DNA of 64,000 nucleotides, taken from the NCBI GenBank assembly GCA_013399015.1, contig VWZX01008436.1, forward strand, positions 372,001-436,000. The letters run 5' to 3'. Below the pieces are notes generated by a model. That model had not been told where the DNA came from, did not search any database, and worked only from the letters and a program-made list of their open reading frames with translations. Position numbers and translations under genes: made by a program. Positions 37,957 through 48,850 of the stretch are shown one piece after another. Origin of the DNA: Galbula dea (taxonomy: Eukaryota; Chordata; Aves; Piciformes; Galbulidae). Each line of letters opens with the position of its first letter. Position 1 is the stretch's first letter.

Positions 37957-38442
37957 TGTACTGGTTTGAACTGGGATGGAGTGATGGGATTGTTTTACTC
38001 AGAGAAGGGAATGAGATGGTGACAGCAACTCCTTGAGCAGCAGCAATTTAGAGGTCAAAAAGTCAACCCCTCCAAAGGAGGCAAGGACTCAGAAATGGCC
38101 CTGGGAGCTCCAAGATAACCTGTGGAGGTGAACAGATTGTCCCAGCAAAGAGGTTTTCCCTCTGGATTGTTGCAGGTGGGGAGGTTCTCCTGCTGGATTT
38201 CTTTGGGGGGAAGAACTTTTCCTTCACTGGAGCAGGAGGGGGTTGGTGGCAGAGGGAAACATGCCTGGAATGTGACAAGCCTGTTCTCCTGCTTCTTTGT
38301 GTAAACGAGTTGGGTCTATTCCCTTCCTCTCTCCAAAGTGCAGGGGTTTAAGCCTCCTTGCAAAGCAAATTTGCTTTGAGAGCACATGGATGGCAGCATG
38401 GGGGTGGGGCATGGGGTGGGGATGAGAAGAATTAATAAAGTT
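37957..38442 (+). mobile_element. Possible solo LTR of an avian endogenous retrovirus
   Basis: The block opens TGTACTGGTTTGAACTGGGA, like the 5' end of several avian ERV LTRs. It has a poly(A)-like ATTAATAAAG near 38431, just before a TTCA end. No target-site duplication was found and no gag, pol or env coding sequence is present. The right boundary is a guess and the block could be unique sequence. Confidence 0.28.
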
Positions 38443-38508
38443 CATGTTGGAGAGGAATAAAAGTTGGGGATCTTGGCCCCAGGGTGGTGGGTGGTGAGGA
38501 AGGGCTCT

Positions 38509-38722
38509 CTCCAACACTGCCCACCACCTTCATGTCCTTCTCTTCTCTCCTGGCTCCAACACTGTCCCTCACCTTCATGTCCTTGTCTTCTCACCTGGCT
38601 CCAGAACTGCCCATCACCTTCATGTCCATCTCTATTCTCTCCTGGCTCCAGCACTGTCCCTCACCTTCATGTCCTTGTCTTCTCTCCTGGCTCCAACACT
38701 GCCCACCAGTGGGACACCTAAA
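38509..38722. repeat. 45-bp minisatellite, nearly five copies
   Basis: Unit CTCCAACACTGCCCACCACC + TTCATGTCCTTCTCTTCTCTCCTGG repeats from 38509, 38554, 38599, 38646 and 38691. One unit is 47 bp. Because 45 is divisible by three, several frames stay open (SLTFMSLSS-like peptides), which is not evidence for a gene. Confidence 0.93.
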
Positions 38723-39711
38723 CTTCAGAGTCCATGTTGAGAACCCAAGTGTCTTCTCCAGCCTCCCAGGCCACTGAGTCAATCTCAGAGCAGCTGGGGT
38801 TTTACTGATTGATAAAATAGAGCTTTTCAGCTCTGCAAAGCCCAGGAGCTTCACCCAAAGTGGCTGTCACCATAGCTGAACCTTCACCAAGCTATCTCAT
38901 CGTGGTGGGTGCTTCACCTCCTGTGTGTCAGCAGGAAGCTTGCTCCAGAGGTCTTTGGGTGCTGCAAAGGGGACAGCCTAGAAGAGCAGGACACTCATTT
39001 TGGATCAACTCCAGGACTTGTAATGCTCCCAGCACCATCCCAAACAAGCACTGTTACAGGGCTGTAGACCAGAATCCAGGACTAGGTGCTACCCAGTGGG
39101 GAGTGAGTGTCTGCTGCAGCCTTGGGCTCCTGCTTAAGCTTGTCTTTGGGATCTTCAAAGGTGTAAACCTGCTGAGACAATGTTGATGAACCAAGTAGGG
39201 AGGAGAGATTGATCTTGCTCTCCAGTTCATCCAGGGCATGTATGCTGGAGTGATCTGTCCCTAAATTATAGCTGAGCTCTGCCCTGGAGAGATCTATGGG
39301 GTGGTCCAAAGTGGAAGCAGCATTAATTGGATTCAAGCCTAGGATCTCTTGAGCCCAGAGTACCCTCTCAGCTCAGCCTGATCCAACATGTCTTCAGGGA
39401 AGGAGATGTTCCTGGGATGACTTTGCAGGAGCAATTCCTGGCTGCCTCTAACATGTGCATGGACACGCTGAGGAGCTGTGGCCTTCCCAGCTGGGCTGGG
39501 GAGCTCTGCTGCTGCCAAAACACCTTCCCCAGTCAGAGATAGGCAGGAGCTGATGGGTGGGAAAGGAGGGAGAAGTTTGCTTTACCTTCTGCACATTAAT
39601 TGCACAACAAGTGAATTCCCCATCTCCTGCTTTGGAAAAGCCCTCCAGACCTGTTTCCCACGAGCCACTGGGAAAGGTCCATGTTCAGCAGGCTTTCTTC
39701 CAGAGGTCCCA
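38723..39711. other. Gene-free stretch
   Basis: I see no coding exon or recognised repeat. Sequence looks unique and slightly GC-balanced. Confidence 0.45.
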
Positions 39712-39885
39712 GAGCCCTGGCCCAGGCTGCCCAGAGAGGTTGTGGAGTTTCCTTCTCTGGAGAGATTCCAAAGCCACCTGGATATAACCTGTTCTGGGTG
39801 CCCCTGCTTTAGCAGGGGTTTGGACTAGATGATCTCCAGAGGTCCCTTCCAGCCCCTGCCTTGCTGGATTCTGGGTTTCTGTGCT
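39712..39885 (+). mobile_element. CR1 LINE 3' end
   Basis: GAGCCCTGGCCCAGGCTGCC, AGAGAGGTTGTGGAGTTTCC and the tail GGACTAGATGATCTCCAGAG..TCTGGGTTTCTG. Same subfamily as the copy in ARF1 (12836). Confidence 0.88.
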
Positions 39886-40424
39886 TCATCTTGGTTCTGC
39901 TGGGAGTTCTGGATGTGCTTAGCTTGATCCTGGCCAGCAAGGCTGTAACATCAAGTGCCTTTAGTGCAACTCTCTGCCTTGAATCCTTTGGGACTTGAGA
40001 AAAGACAATGCTGGTGGTTCCTCTGGTTTGGCATCCCCTGCTCTCTGTGTTTCCTCTGTGCTGATGGAGATGGCTGGTTGTGTTCAGCTGTACCTGGGGT
40101 GCAGCCTTCTCACCTCCCAGATGTTGAATCTACTCCTGTTACACAGTGAGATGTAGCTGAGAGCATCCCCTGAGAAAGGGGTGGCATGTGTCCCCAAACA
40201 AGCCTTGACCCATGTCCCAGCCCATCCTTCTCCTCCAGCCACCAGCCTGCTCCACTTCATCCTCTGCTATTGACCTGCCAACAGTAGAGGAAACCTTCCT
40301 GAACCAACACAAGGTTCATCTTACAGCCTGCCTGATCTTCTCTGCTCCAGGATGCATCCACTGAGGACCAGATTCATGCCCTGGAAGCAAACCCTCTCCC
40401 TGGCCATGATCAGTGGAAAGAGGA

Positions 40425-40575
40425 ACCTTCCCAAGGCAACTTCTCCCACCAAATCTTTGCCTTCCCTCCTAGAGATGTTCCCCTTTGGTCAGCTGCCATG
40501 GCCAACAGAGAGAGACACCTTCCCAAGGCAACTCATCCCACCAAATCTCTTCCTTCCCTCTTGGGGATGTTCCCA
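40425..40575. repeat. Two-copy direct repeat, 92-bp period
   Basis: ACCTTCCCAAGGCAACTTCTCCCACC...GAGATGTTCCC at 40425-40482 is repeated with changes at 40517-40575. About 33 bp of unit spacer separates them. Confidence 0.85.
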
Positions 40576-41224
40576 GCTGGGACAGCAGTGCTTTCAACCA
40601 ACCTCTAAGCCCTTGAACTCCATGGGATTGGTTAATTCTGGGTTGAGCAGTTGGACCTCTTTTCTCATCCCACCTTTGGTTTCTCCCCTGGAATTCCCCA
40701 GGAAGATGCTGCTGTCAGTTTGAAGAGATGCTTGTCCACTCCAGACCTTTCCAACCTCCCCAAGAGGCTGTTAAAACACTGGGAAACATCTCAGGCTTCC
40801 ACTTCCATGTCAGGACATGTCTGAGGCATTGCAGCTCTGAATGCCACACTGAAGATTGGGAACATTTTTGTGGCAAGCTGCCATCTTCCCCCAGATCATT
40901 TACCTCTTGAGTGACAAACTGGGCTCTGAAATGCTTCTAATGCTTTGCAGTGCTGGGGCTTCTCCTGTGGGATCAGCTCTGAGCACAGTACAGACATTCT
41001 CTAATTACAGCCCTCCCTGCAGCAAACTGGGGCAATTCTTGGCATTTTCAGCATGCTTGGGTTTGTATCACATGGAGCCAATCCAGACAGACAGATAATC
41101 CCAAAGCCTGGGGATGCTTGAAGTCACTCTCTTTGCAGGCTGCTGCCTCCTTGGATGATGGTCAGAGAGGTCAACTGAAAGCAAGGCAGAAGGTTTCACA
41201 TCTCTTTGCTCAGGAGCTCAGGGC

Positions 41225-41397
41225 ATGATGGAAAAAGTCCTTCAGAACAGGTTGTCCAGGGCAGTGGTGGAGTCACCACCCCTGGAGGTGTTTAAAAAGC
41301 ATCTAGATGTGGTACTTAGGGACGTGGTTTAGTGGCATGGTGATGGTTGGACTTGATGCTCTTAGAAGCCTCTTCCAACCTTCCTGATTCTGTGACT
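41225..41397 (+). mobile_element. CR1 LINE 3' end
   Basis: CAGGGCAGTGGTGGAGTCAC, TTTAAAAAGCATCTAGATGTG and the tail GGTTGGACTTGATGCTCTTA..CTGATTCTGTGACTG. Confidence 0.87.
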
Positions 41398-42052
41398 GAA
41401 TTCCCTGAGGTTTAGGTGCCTGGATGTAGCCCAACATCTCCACTGATGTTCATAGAGGCTCAGACACCAGGTACCTAAGATGACATCTACCATGGGCACC
41501 TCAATTTAGCTTGTCAGCTGAGTTCCAGCCTTAACATTAGTTGGGATGAATCCCACCTCAGTTACAACTGGTAGCAGTGGGACCACACTCCAGGTCCTCA
41601 CAAGAACATCCATGCTCCTTTTCTCCTTGCACAGGTACAGCCCAGCCACGTTGGACTCTGCATGGGGTGGACAATACTCCAGCAGCTGGGTGGTCTGGGG
41701 TTGCTTTCATCACTCTCTGACTTAATAGGTGAATTTCAAGCTCCCTCCTGAAGCAGTCAAGCAACATGGTTATTTAGGCTTGAAACCAGGAGCTGAGGTT
41801 TTCCCTTTTTGCCTTCCCCACCCCTTTTGGCCAATACACTTGGATGATTTACTGATGCAGATCTGCTGGATGAAGTAACTGATTCAGTGCCTCTTGAGTG
41901 CCAAGAGAGACATACTCTAAATCCAAAACATAAAAGATGTGCCAGCAAACCCAGCCCTAAGTACTGCTTAGAGGCTTCTGAAGAGGCTGCCTTGAGGCTG
42001 GCAGGGCCACCCAGGCTCCTGCTCTTCTGTTCCCTGCCCCAGTGCCTTGGGA

Positions 42053-42775
42053 GAATCACAGAATGGTTTGAGTTGGAAGGGACCTTGCAAGGTCATCTAA
42101 ACCAACCCCTGCAGGCAGCAGGGACATCCCCAACCAGAGCAGGTTGCTCAGAGCCCAAACAACCTGACCTGGGATGGTTCCAGGGCTGGGACATCTCCCA
42201 CCTCTCTGGACAACCTGGACAGACTCTCACCACCCTCAGCATAAAATCTTTCTTCCTTCTATCTAGCCTTAATCTCCCTCTTTCAATTTCCAGCCATCAG
42301 CCCTTGTCCTGTCCCAACAGATCCTGATAAAAAGTCTGTCCCCATCTTGCTTTCAGCCCCTTGAAGGACTGCAAGGCTGCAGTCAGGTCTCCCTGGAGCC
42401 TTCTCCAGGCTGAACAAGCCCAACTCTCTCAGCCTGTCCTCACAGCGGAGAGCTTCCAGCTCTCAGATCATGTCTGTGGCCTCCTCTGGCCCTGCTCCAC
42501 CAGCTCCATGTCTGTGCTGTGCTGAGGACTCCAGAGCTCTCCCAGCACTGCAGCTGAGGTCTCCCCAGAGCAGAGCAGAGGCAGAATCCCCTCCCTGCCC
42601 TGCTGCCCATGCTCTGGGGACACAGCTCAGGCCATGGTTGGCTTCTGAGCTGTGAGCACACATGACCAGCTCCTGTCCAGCTTTTCACCCACCAGTACCC
42701 TCGAGTCCTTCTCCACAGAGCTGCTCTGCAGCCCTCCAGTCCCCAGCCTGTACTTCTCTCTCTCCCTGCAGGCAT
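42053..42775 (-). mobile_element. CR1 LINE 3' fragment with ORF2 end
   Basis: Starts AATCACAGAATGGTTTGAGT..GGACCTTGCAAGGTCATC and contains the whole 3' UTR complement. The minus frame over 42440-42775 still resembles the CR1 ORF2 C-terminus. About 720 bp, one of the longer copies in the window. Confidence 0.92.
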
Positions 42776-43197
42776 CTTGCATGGGCTTCTCCAGCACTGA
42801 AGGGTATCCTTTGGTAGGGCATGGAGGAGGAGTCTGGCAGCCTCCAGGCTTCACACGTTGCAGAATTTGCATCACTTTAATCCAACAGGAGTTGTCCTGC
42901 CTCTATTTTTCCTCCTTTTCTCTTTATCTCCCCTCCCACCCTTTTTGTTTTGCTTCATGACCAGCTGCTGAACCCAGGAAGGGATGTGCATTGGTTGGAT
43001 TTCATGAAGCCCTTTCCAAACTAGAGCTCTGGTGTTGGTACCTTCCCTCTCCATCTCTCTCTAGACAGGTTCTTGGCTCATGAGTGGGCAAAACTCTTTC
43101 TGCTGGCACAGCTACCTCCTGTTTCCTTCTAGCCAGAAATACATGATCTCATCAGGCCTTTCTCCAGCACTGTGATTGTCCTGATGGGCAGGACATA

Positions 43198-43255
43198 GAA
43201 TGACTGAATTATTCAGGCTGGAAGAGACCTCCAAGATCATCAAGTCCAACACTCT
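43198..43255 (-). mobile_element. CR1 LINE 3' tail remnant
   Basis: GAATGACTGAATTATTCAGG..GAGACCTCCAAGATCATCAAG is a CR1 3' end in minus orientation, about 60 bp. Confidence 0.7.
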
Positions 43256-43329
43256 GCATGGATTTCAACCTTGTGCACAGCACAGAAGAGCCTTCAGAAG
43301 GTGGCTTAAAGGAGAGACCTTCCCACCAC

Positions 43330-43632
43330 ATCCCAGGGTTGAAAAGGTGGCTACAAAGGATGATGGAGAGTCCATTTTTACCAGGAGCCACCAGGGGATG
43401 GGGACAAGTTCCTCCTGGGGACACTCTGATGGGACACAAGAGGAATGTGTGGCACCAGGAGAACATTTAGCCTTTGGAGTAAGTTCCCCAGGGAAGGGCT
43501 GGAGTCTCCAACATTGGCCACTTGGAAGGTTCTGGACCATCTTGTCTAGACTGAGCTTTTAGCCAGGCAAGGTTAGATCAGATGATCCTTCAGGTCTCTT
43601 CTAACCTGGTATCCTTTGATGGTTCTATGGTT
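43330..43632 (+). mobile_element. Older CR1 LINE 3' fragment
   Basis: GATGGAGAGTCCATTTTTAC, GGGGACACTCTGATGGGACA, CTCCAACATTGGCCACTTGG and the tail TTAGATCAGATGATCCTTCA..GGTATCCTTTGATGG mark an older CR1 group than the neighbours. It lies tail-out against the minus-strand remnant on its left. Confidence 0.75.
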
Positions 43633-43802
43633 TCCTCCTTTTATACACTTGCTGCAGTGCATATTAGCACCCTGGGGATGCTACAAGCCACCACCCCAGC
43701 CTCTCAGCAGAGCATGGAGAAGCCAACATGGACATCCCTAGGGGAGCAGGGCTCTGTTGAATGGCCACCCTCAGTGCCACTGTGCTTCCCTGATCACTCA
43801 CC

Positions 43803-44020
43803 TAAGGAAGAAATCTTTGGTGCTGAGGGTGGTGAGAGCCTGGCCCAGGTTGCCCAGAGAGGTGGGAGATGTCCCATCCCTGGAATCATCCCAGGTCGGG
43901 TTGGTTGGGGCTGTGAACAACCTGCTCTGGTTGGAGATGTCCCTGCTGACTGCAGGGGGGTTGGATTAGATGACTTTGAAAAGTCCCTGTTGACCCAAAC
44001 CACACCATGATTCTATGATC
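43803..44020 (+). mobile_element. CR1 LINE 3' end
   Basis: Starts TAAGGAAGAAATCTTTGGTG and has GGTGAGAGCCTGGCCCAGGT and GGTTGGATTAGATGACTTTG, ending in CATGATTCTATGATC. Its 5' truncation point coincides with that of the copy at 44490. Confidence 0.9.
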
Positions 44021-44489
44021 TCAGTTCTCCAGCAAGGACACAGGTCAGGCCTGAGGGATCTGGGCATTGCCACTCAGTAAGCAAATTATTACCCAGCTTG
44101 AGTAACTGGCATCTGCCCAAGAGTGACTGAGAGAAACATTCTGGAGAGATTCTGCCCACCTAGTGCTGGGACCTTATCAAGGCTGGGTTACATCAAGGAA
44201 GGATGTTTGTCCATTCAGACACTTTGTGTTGAAGAGATTTCTCCTCCACCCACCCCAAAACCCCATACTCATGTGGAGAGCTTCCTCCTCTGCTGTGCTA
44301 AATGCACTTGACAGCATGTCCCTGAGCCCAGCCCTGAAAGCAGCCACTGTGCTAAAGTGTTTGCTTGGCTTCAGAAACATGAAGAGAAGGAATTTCTCTT
44401 GGGGAGACTCAAAACTGTTGGGGTTTGAGTTCACTCAGTGCCTGATCCAAAGCTCCTTGAACCAGTGCAAAGCTATCATGGACTACATT

Positions 44490-44703
44490 TAAGGAAGAAA
44501 TGTTTCCCAACTGAGGGTGGTGAGAGCCTGGCCCAGGCTGCCCAGAGAGGTGGGAGATGTCCCAGCCCTGGAACCATCCCAGGTCAGGTTGGTTGGGGCT
44601 GTGAGCAACCTGCTCTAGTTGGAGATGTCCCTGCTGGCTGCAGGGGTTGGACTAGCTGACCTTGCAAGGTCCCTTCCCACCCAAAGCATTCTGTGATTCT
44701 ATC
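44490..44703 (+). mobile_element. CR1 LINE 3' end
   Basis: Starts TAAGGAAGAAATGTTTCCCA and is the same segment of the same subfamily as 43803-44020, about 690 bp to the right in the same orientation. Ends CATTCTGTGATTCTAT. Confidence 0.9.
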
Positions 44704-45428
44704 ATATGCTCAGAAAACCAGCTACTACAGCTCCTGTCCTTCAGTTGTACCATGTCTGGCCTGAAAGTGCTTTCTCCCTGTGCTGAACTGAGTCACCTTC
44801 AACCACCTGCTTCATGCAGGTATCATGGCAACTTCCTCTCATTTCATTTAGTGCTGGGAGCTCACCCAGGACCTCATGGCTGCTTGCTCTTCTGAGCCAT
44901 CATTCTCTTTCTTTCCCTCTTTAAGGGTGTTTGGGATGGAGCAACTCCTCCCTGGGCTTGCTGCTCCAGGGGCTGCTCATCTCCTGCTAGCTGAGTCTCT
45001 CAGTGCTATCAAACCCCACGTTCCTGCAGGCAGCCTGATGCCTTGGGCTCTGCTAGGCCAGCAGTGGAAAAGCAAATCTTCCTTCTAGGCATGTTTGAAA
45101 GGAGTGGAAAAACCCCAACCTCTTGCACTTGACTGAGAACCAAACTAGATTGCAGCAGTGCTTTCCTCTGGGAGGAATTTTCCTACCTGGAGGCTGGAGG
45201 TTGAGGTGGTGGAAAGGGCTTGAAGGGACAGGTGAGGAGGGAGAAAAGACTGTCAGGTCCTTTCTTTGTAGAAGCCAAAGGGGAGGTTGGCAGCAGGACC
45301 ATGTCTCCTGCAGGTGCTGCACCTTGGGCTGTGTCAGCAGGGATGGGTGGGTGGTGTCCACCAGGGGAGATGTTCCACATGCAAATGGTTGCTGAAGATG
45401 GATGTCACTCCATGCAAAGAGTTGAGGT

Positions 45429-45655
45429 TGTCCAGGGATCTTTGGGGTTCATCTAGTCCAAACCTCTGCTCCAACAGGGCCCCCTAGAGCAGCTTATCCA
45501 GGATGGTGTTCTCTTAGGTTTTCTGTCTCTCCAAGGATGGAAGCTCCACAACTTCTCTGGGTAAGCCAGTCCACTCTTTAACTCCCCTACAGCCAGAAAG
45601 CTTTTGTTACACTCAGTAGAATCTCTCCTGTTTCTGTCTGTGGCCTCTTAGTTGG
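45429..45655 (-). mobile_element. CR1 LINE 3' fragment
   Basis: GGGGTTCATCTAGTCCAAAC, CTAGAGCAGCTTATCCAGGA, CTCCAAGGATGGAAGCTCCA and GTTACACTCAGTAGAATC are complements of a CR1 3' UTR of a different group from the copy at 42053. Confidence 0.78.
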
Positions 45656-47257
45656 TTGCTTTGGAAGATCCCCCACAGGGGCTTTGCAATGACTTCCTTT
45701 CCAGTGCTCCTTGTGCTCATCAATCTGCTGCCCAGTGGTCCAAATTCAGGTCCAAATTCAGCCTTTAAACCTCTGGGGGTGATGTGCAGACCTGATCTTT
45801 CTCTACAGATGGTCCCACCTGACCTCCTCAGCCAAGGAGCTGGGCCACCTTGCAAGCACCTTCTGACCCTATCTCCCACCACCTGGAATAGCTCACCAAC
45901 CATCCTTGTGTCCAACATAAGTGTTGGGACATGACCTAAAATTGGCTTCCCAGCACTGAGAAGGGGATGGGGATTCAGCTGGTGACTTCCTACCATCTCC
46001 TTGGCAGCAGGATCTGGCCCTGAGGCTGACAAAGGGCTGCTTGTTGGGCTGATGTGTTCAGCAGGACCCCGAGGTAAAAAGGGGAGACTCCCTTTTACTG
46101 CTCCTTGCTTAATAACAGGCTTGAGGATATTAATTACCTTAATTAGAGCTGGCCAAACCTGTTTGGCTTGGAGCTGGGAGTCGGTGGGGACCAGCTCTCT
46201 TAGCTTTTTGTCTGCTCTCAGGTCTCAAGATGTTCCCCAAAGATCCAGAGCTGTCCTATTTCCTAGGGAATTAAAAGGCTTTGGAGAAGCTCCTTAGATC
46301 CACCAGTGTTTGGAACAAGAAGTCCTCTCCTCAGTAAGGGGCTGGCTTTTGTAAGCAGCAAGAAAAGTGACTTCTTTGCCTCCTCTCCCCAAAATAAAAC
46401 CAGATGCCACTGGGCACCTTCTCAACCATGGGCATAAGGCACCACAGCTGCAAACCCTCTCACTCCTGGGCTTTGGAAATGTGGCATGAGGGTTTGCAGG
46501 TGAAGAACCTGGGCCAGCCTCAGCCCCTTGCTTGTTTGGCAGGGCAGGTCAAGCCTCCTGCCTCAGTTTCCCAGCTGCAAAATGTCCCATGTCTTCTGCA
46601 GTCACCACAGTTCCTGGTACATGGCTAATGTTTAGCTAGGACTGAGGCTATCAGAAGCAATAAGGTTGAGTGACTCAGTGGCTCAGAATTTGCCCAGGGA
46701 AGTGACTTTGTGGTGAAAGCCACGTCAAGGGGAGGTGAGAGAGGGTTCAGGTAGCCATGGGACTTCTCTCTGGGTTTCCCTGCTTGTTGTCACTCTCCCA
46801 GAACAGGTGGTGTTTGCTCATGACCTGTTGGCCATGATTCACCCTTCTTCTTCCCTGTGGCTGAAGGTGCTGAGCTCACCTCCAGCTGACCTCCCAACAG
46901 TCATTTATGTGTTTGTGGGTCACACTCTCCTTGTGGCTGAGAGAAGAGGTTGGTGTGGTTCAATCTAGAGTTCATCTTGCAAGAAAGCAGGGTTCTCTGT
47001 GGAAACATAGTCCAAGAGATGAGAGAACCTGTGCCAGATACCTCCAGTGCTCATGGAACAACAGCCTTGGCTCTCTGTATCTTGTTCTATCCCACCTGTG
47101 CCCAGCAGCTCCATAGCTTCCATGGCTTGAGAAACCATGAAGACATGCTGGGGGCCAACCTTCTCTTTAGCAAGTACCACAGAGCTGGAGAACAGACTCA
47201 AACTGGAGGTCATGCAGATTCAAACTGGAGGTCATGCAGGAGTTCTCCACCTTCTAT

Positions 47258-47515
47258 GTTGCTCAGAGCCCTAAACAACCTGAGCCGGGATGGTTCCAGG
47301 GCTGGGACATCTCCCACCTCTCTGGGCAACACTCACCACCCTCAGTGGTCTGTCTTGGCTGAATCTCCTCTTTCAGTTTCTAGCCATCACTCCTTGGCCT
47401 GTCCCAACAGGTCCTGCTAAAAAGTCTCTCCTCATCTTCCTCACAGTCCCCTTGAACTACTGCAAGGCTGCAGTAAGATCTCCCTGGAGCCTTCTCTTCT
47501 GCAGGCTGAACAACT
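47258..47515 (-). mobile_element. CR1 LINE 3' fragment, 3' tail lost
   Basis: GTTGCTCAGAGCCCTAAACA, GGCTGGGACATCTCCCACCT and GCAAGGCTGCAGTAAGATCT. The A/T-rich tail end present in full copies is missing. Confidence 0.82.
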
Positions 47516-48794
47516 TCTCCCTTCCTCCAGACCAGATGCTCTCCCCCTTTGCTCTTTGGCATCCCCTAAAGCTGAGCTGCAGCCATGGTCCCAACCTGTT
47601 TGACATCTCCAAGGTCAAAGGCTGCAAGTGGGTTTCAGGTCACCTGGCTCCTGCTAGACCTCTTCAAGCCTGGTCCCAGCTCCTCTCCCTCTTTCTCCTT
47701 ACCATGAATTCAAGATCCTTTTCCTGTCTCCTCTTGATTACAGATTTTCCTCCAGCCACCTCTTCCTCTCTTTAACAAACTTCCTGAGCCCCTGAGTTGG
47801 GAGTTGGCTTCCTACACCTCAAACAACTTCTGCAGCTCCTTCTCAAGGTCTTGGTGCTTCAGCAACATCTCCAACCTCTCCCAGGAAACCTGTCCTGTGT
47901 TTTGGCTTACCTGAGGAGCAAAAACTTGTTGCTTAAGCAGGTTTCAGGCACCTCAGCCTGTGACCTTTCTGTAGCTATTTGAATGAGTGCATTGACTTGT
48001 TCTGTGAATGACACACTCCTTTAACTCTTTAGTGACTCCTCAGTGCTTGGTGGGACAGGACAGATCTCAGGTGCCAAAGGAATCAGGAGCTGGTTCAAAA
48101 TGTCCTTTCCAGTGGCCAAGGGTGGCAGATGCTGGTTAGATACTCAGAACTGGTGACCTCATCACCCCAGCCCTGCAACCTCTCTTCCTTAAGCCCTTCC
48201 CTAGCTTTCAGTCTAGGAGGAATAAATGCACTGTGCCTTTAATCTTGCCCTGCTAGGATCTTCTCCTGGAAAATAAATAAATCAATTAAAGAAACAAGAA
48301 AGAAAAATCACACAACCCAAACTGCCTGCACTCCAGCAAACACCTGTACTGCCACTGAGAGGCCTTTTGCTAATATATTTCCCTTCCCCACCCCCCCAAC
48401 CTCCCCTTCTGCTTCTTGATCACACCTGTCTAGCTTTGGGCAAAATAAAATATTCACATAGCTGCCAGAAGTGAAGTTCTTTCCTGGCTGGAGCTACTGT
48501 GTGTAAAGATCTCCAAAGAAATGTCAGATCACTTTATTGAATCCTATTGAAAACTTGCTTGACAGTAGCATGCAGGAAGGATCAGGACCTCTCTCTAATT
48601 GCCACTGGCTTGAAAAGAGCATTTGTTTGGAAGGTTCAAAAGTGGCTTTGCTTTCTTTCCCTTTTTTTCCCCCCNTTGATTGTGTTTTGGTGATGCTTTT
48701 TGGATCCATGAAGAACTGGGAAGGCCTCTGGGTGCACACTGCCCATGGGTTTGCATAGCTGCCTGAACAGATGCTGGATGCACATGGATCACAG

Positions 48795-48850
48795 AGCCCT
48801 AGAAGGGTTTGGGTTGGAAGGGACCTTTAAAGGTCACCTAGTCCAGGGAC
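48795..48850 (-). mobile_element. CR1 LINE 3' tail remnant
   Basis: CACAGAGCCCTAGAAGGGTT..GGTTGGAAGGGACCTTTAAAG..TCACCTAGTCCAGG. About 55 bp. Confidence 0.75.

Noticed and set aside
38464..38777. Repetitive proteins of 85-97 aa on both strands
   Set aside because: The 45-bp minisatellite period is divisible by three, which keeps frames open without selection.
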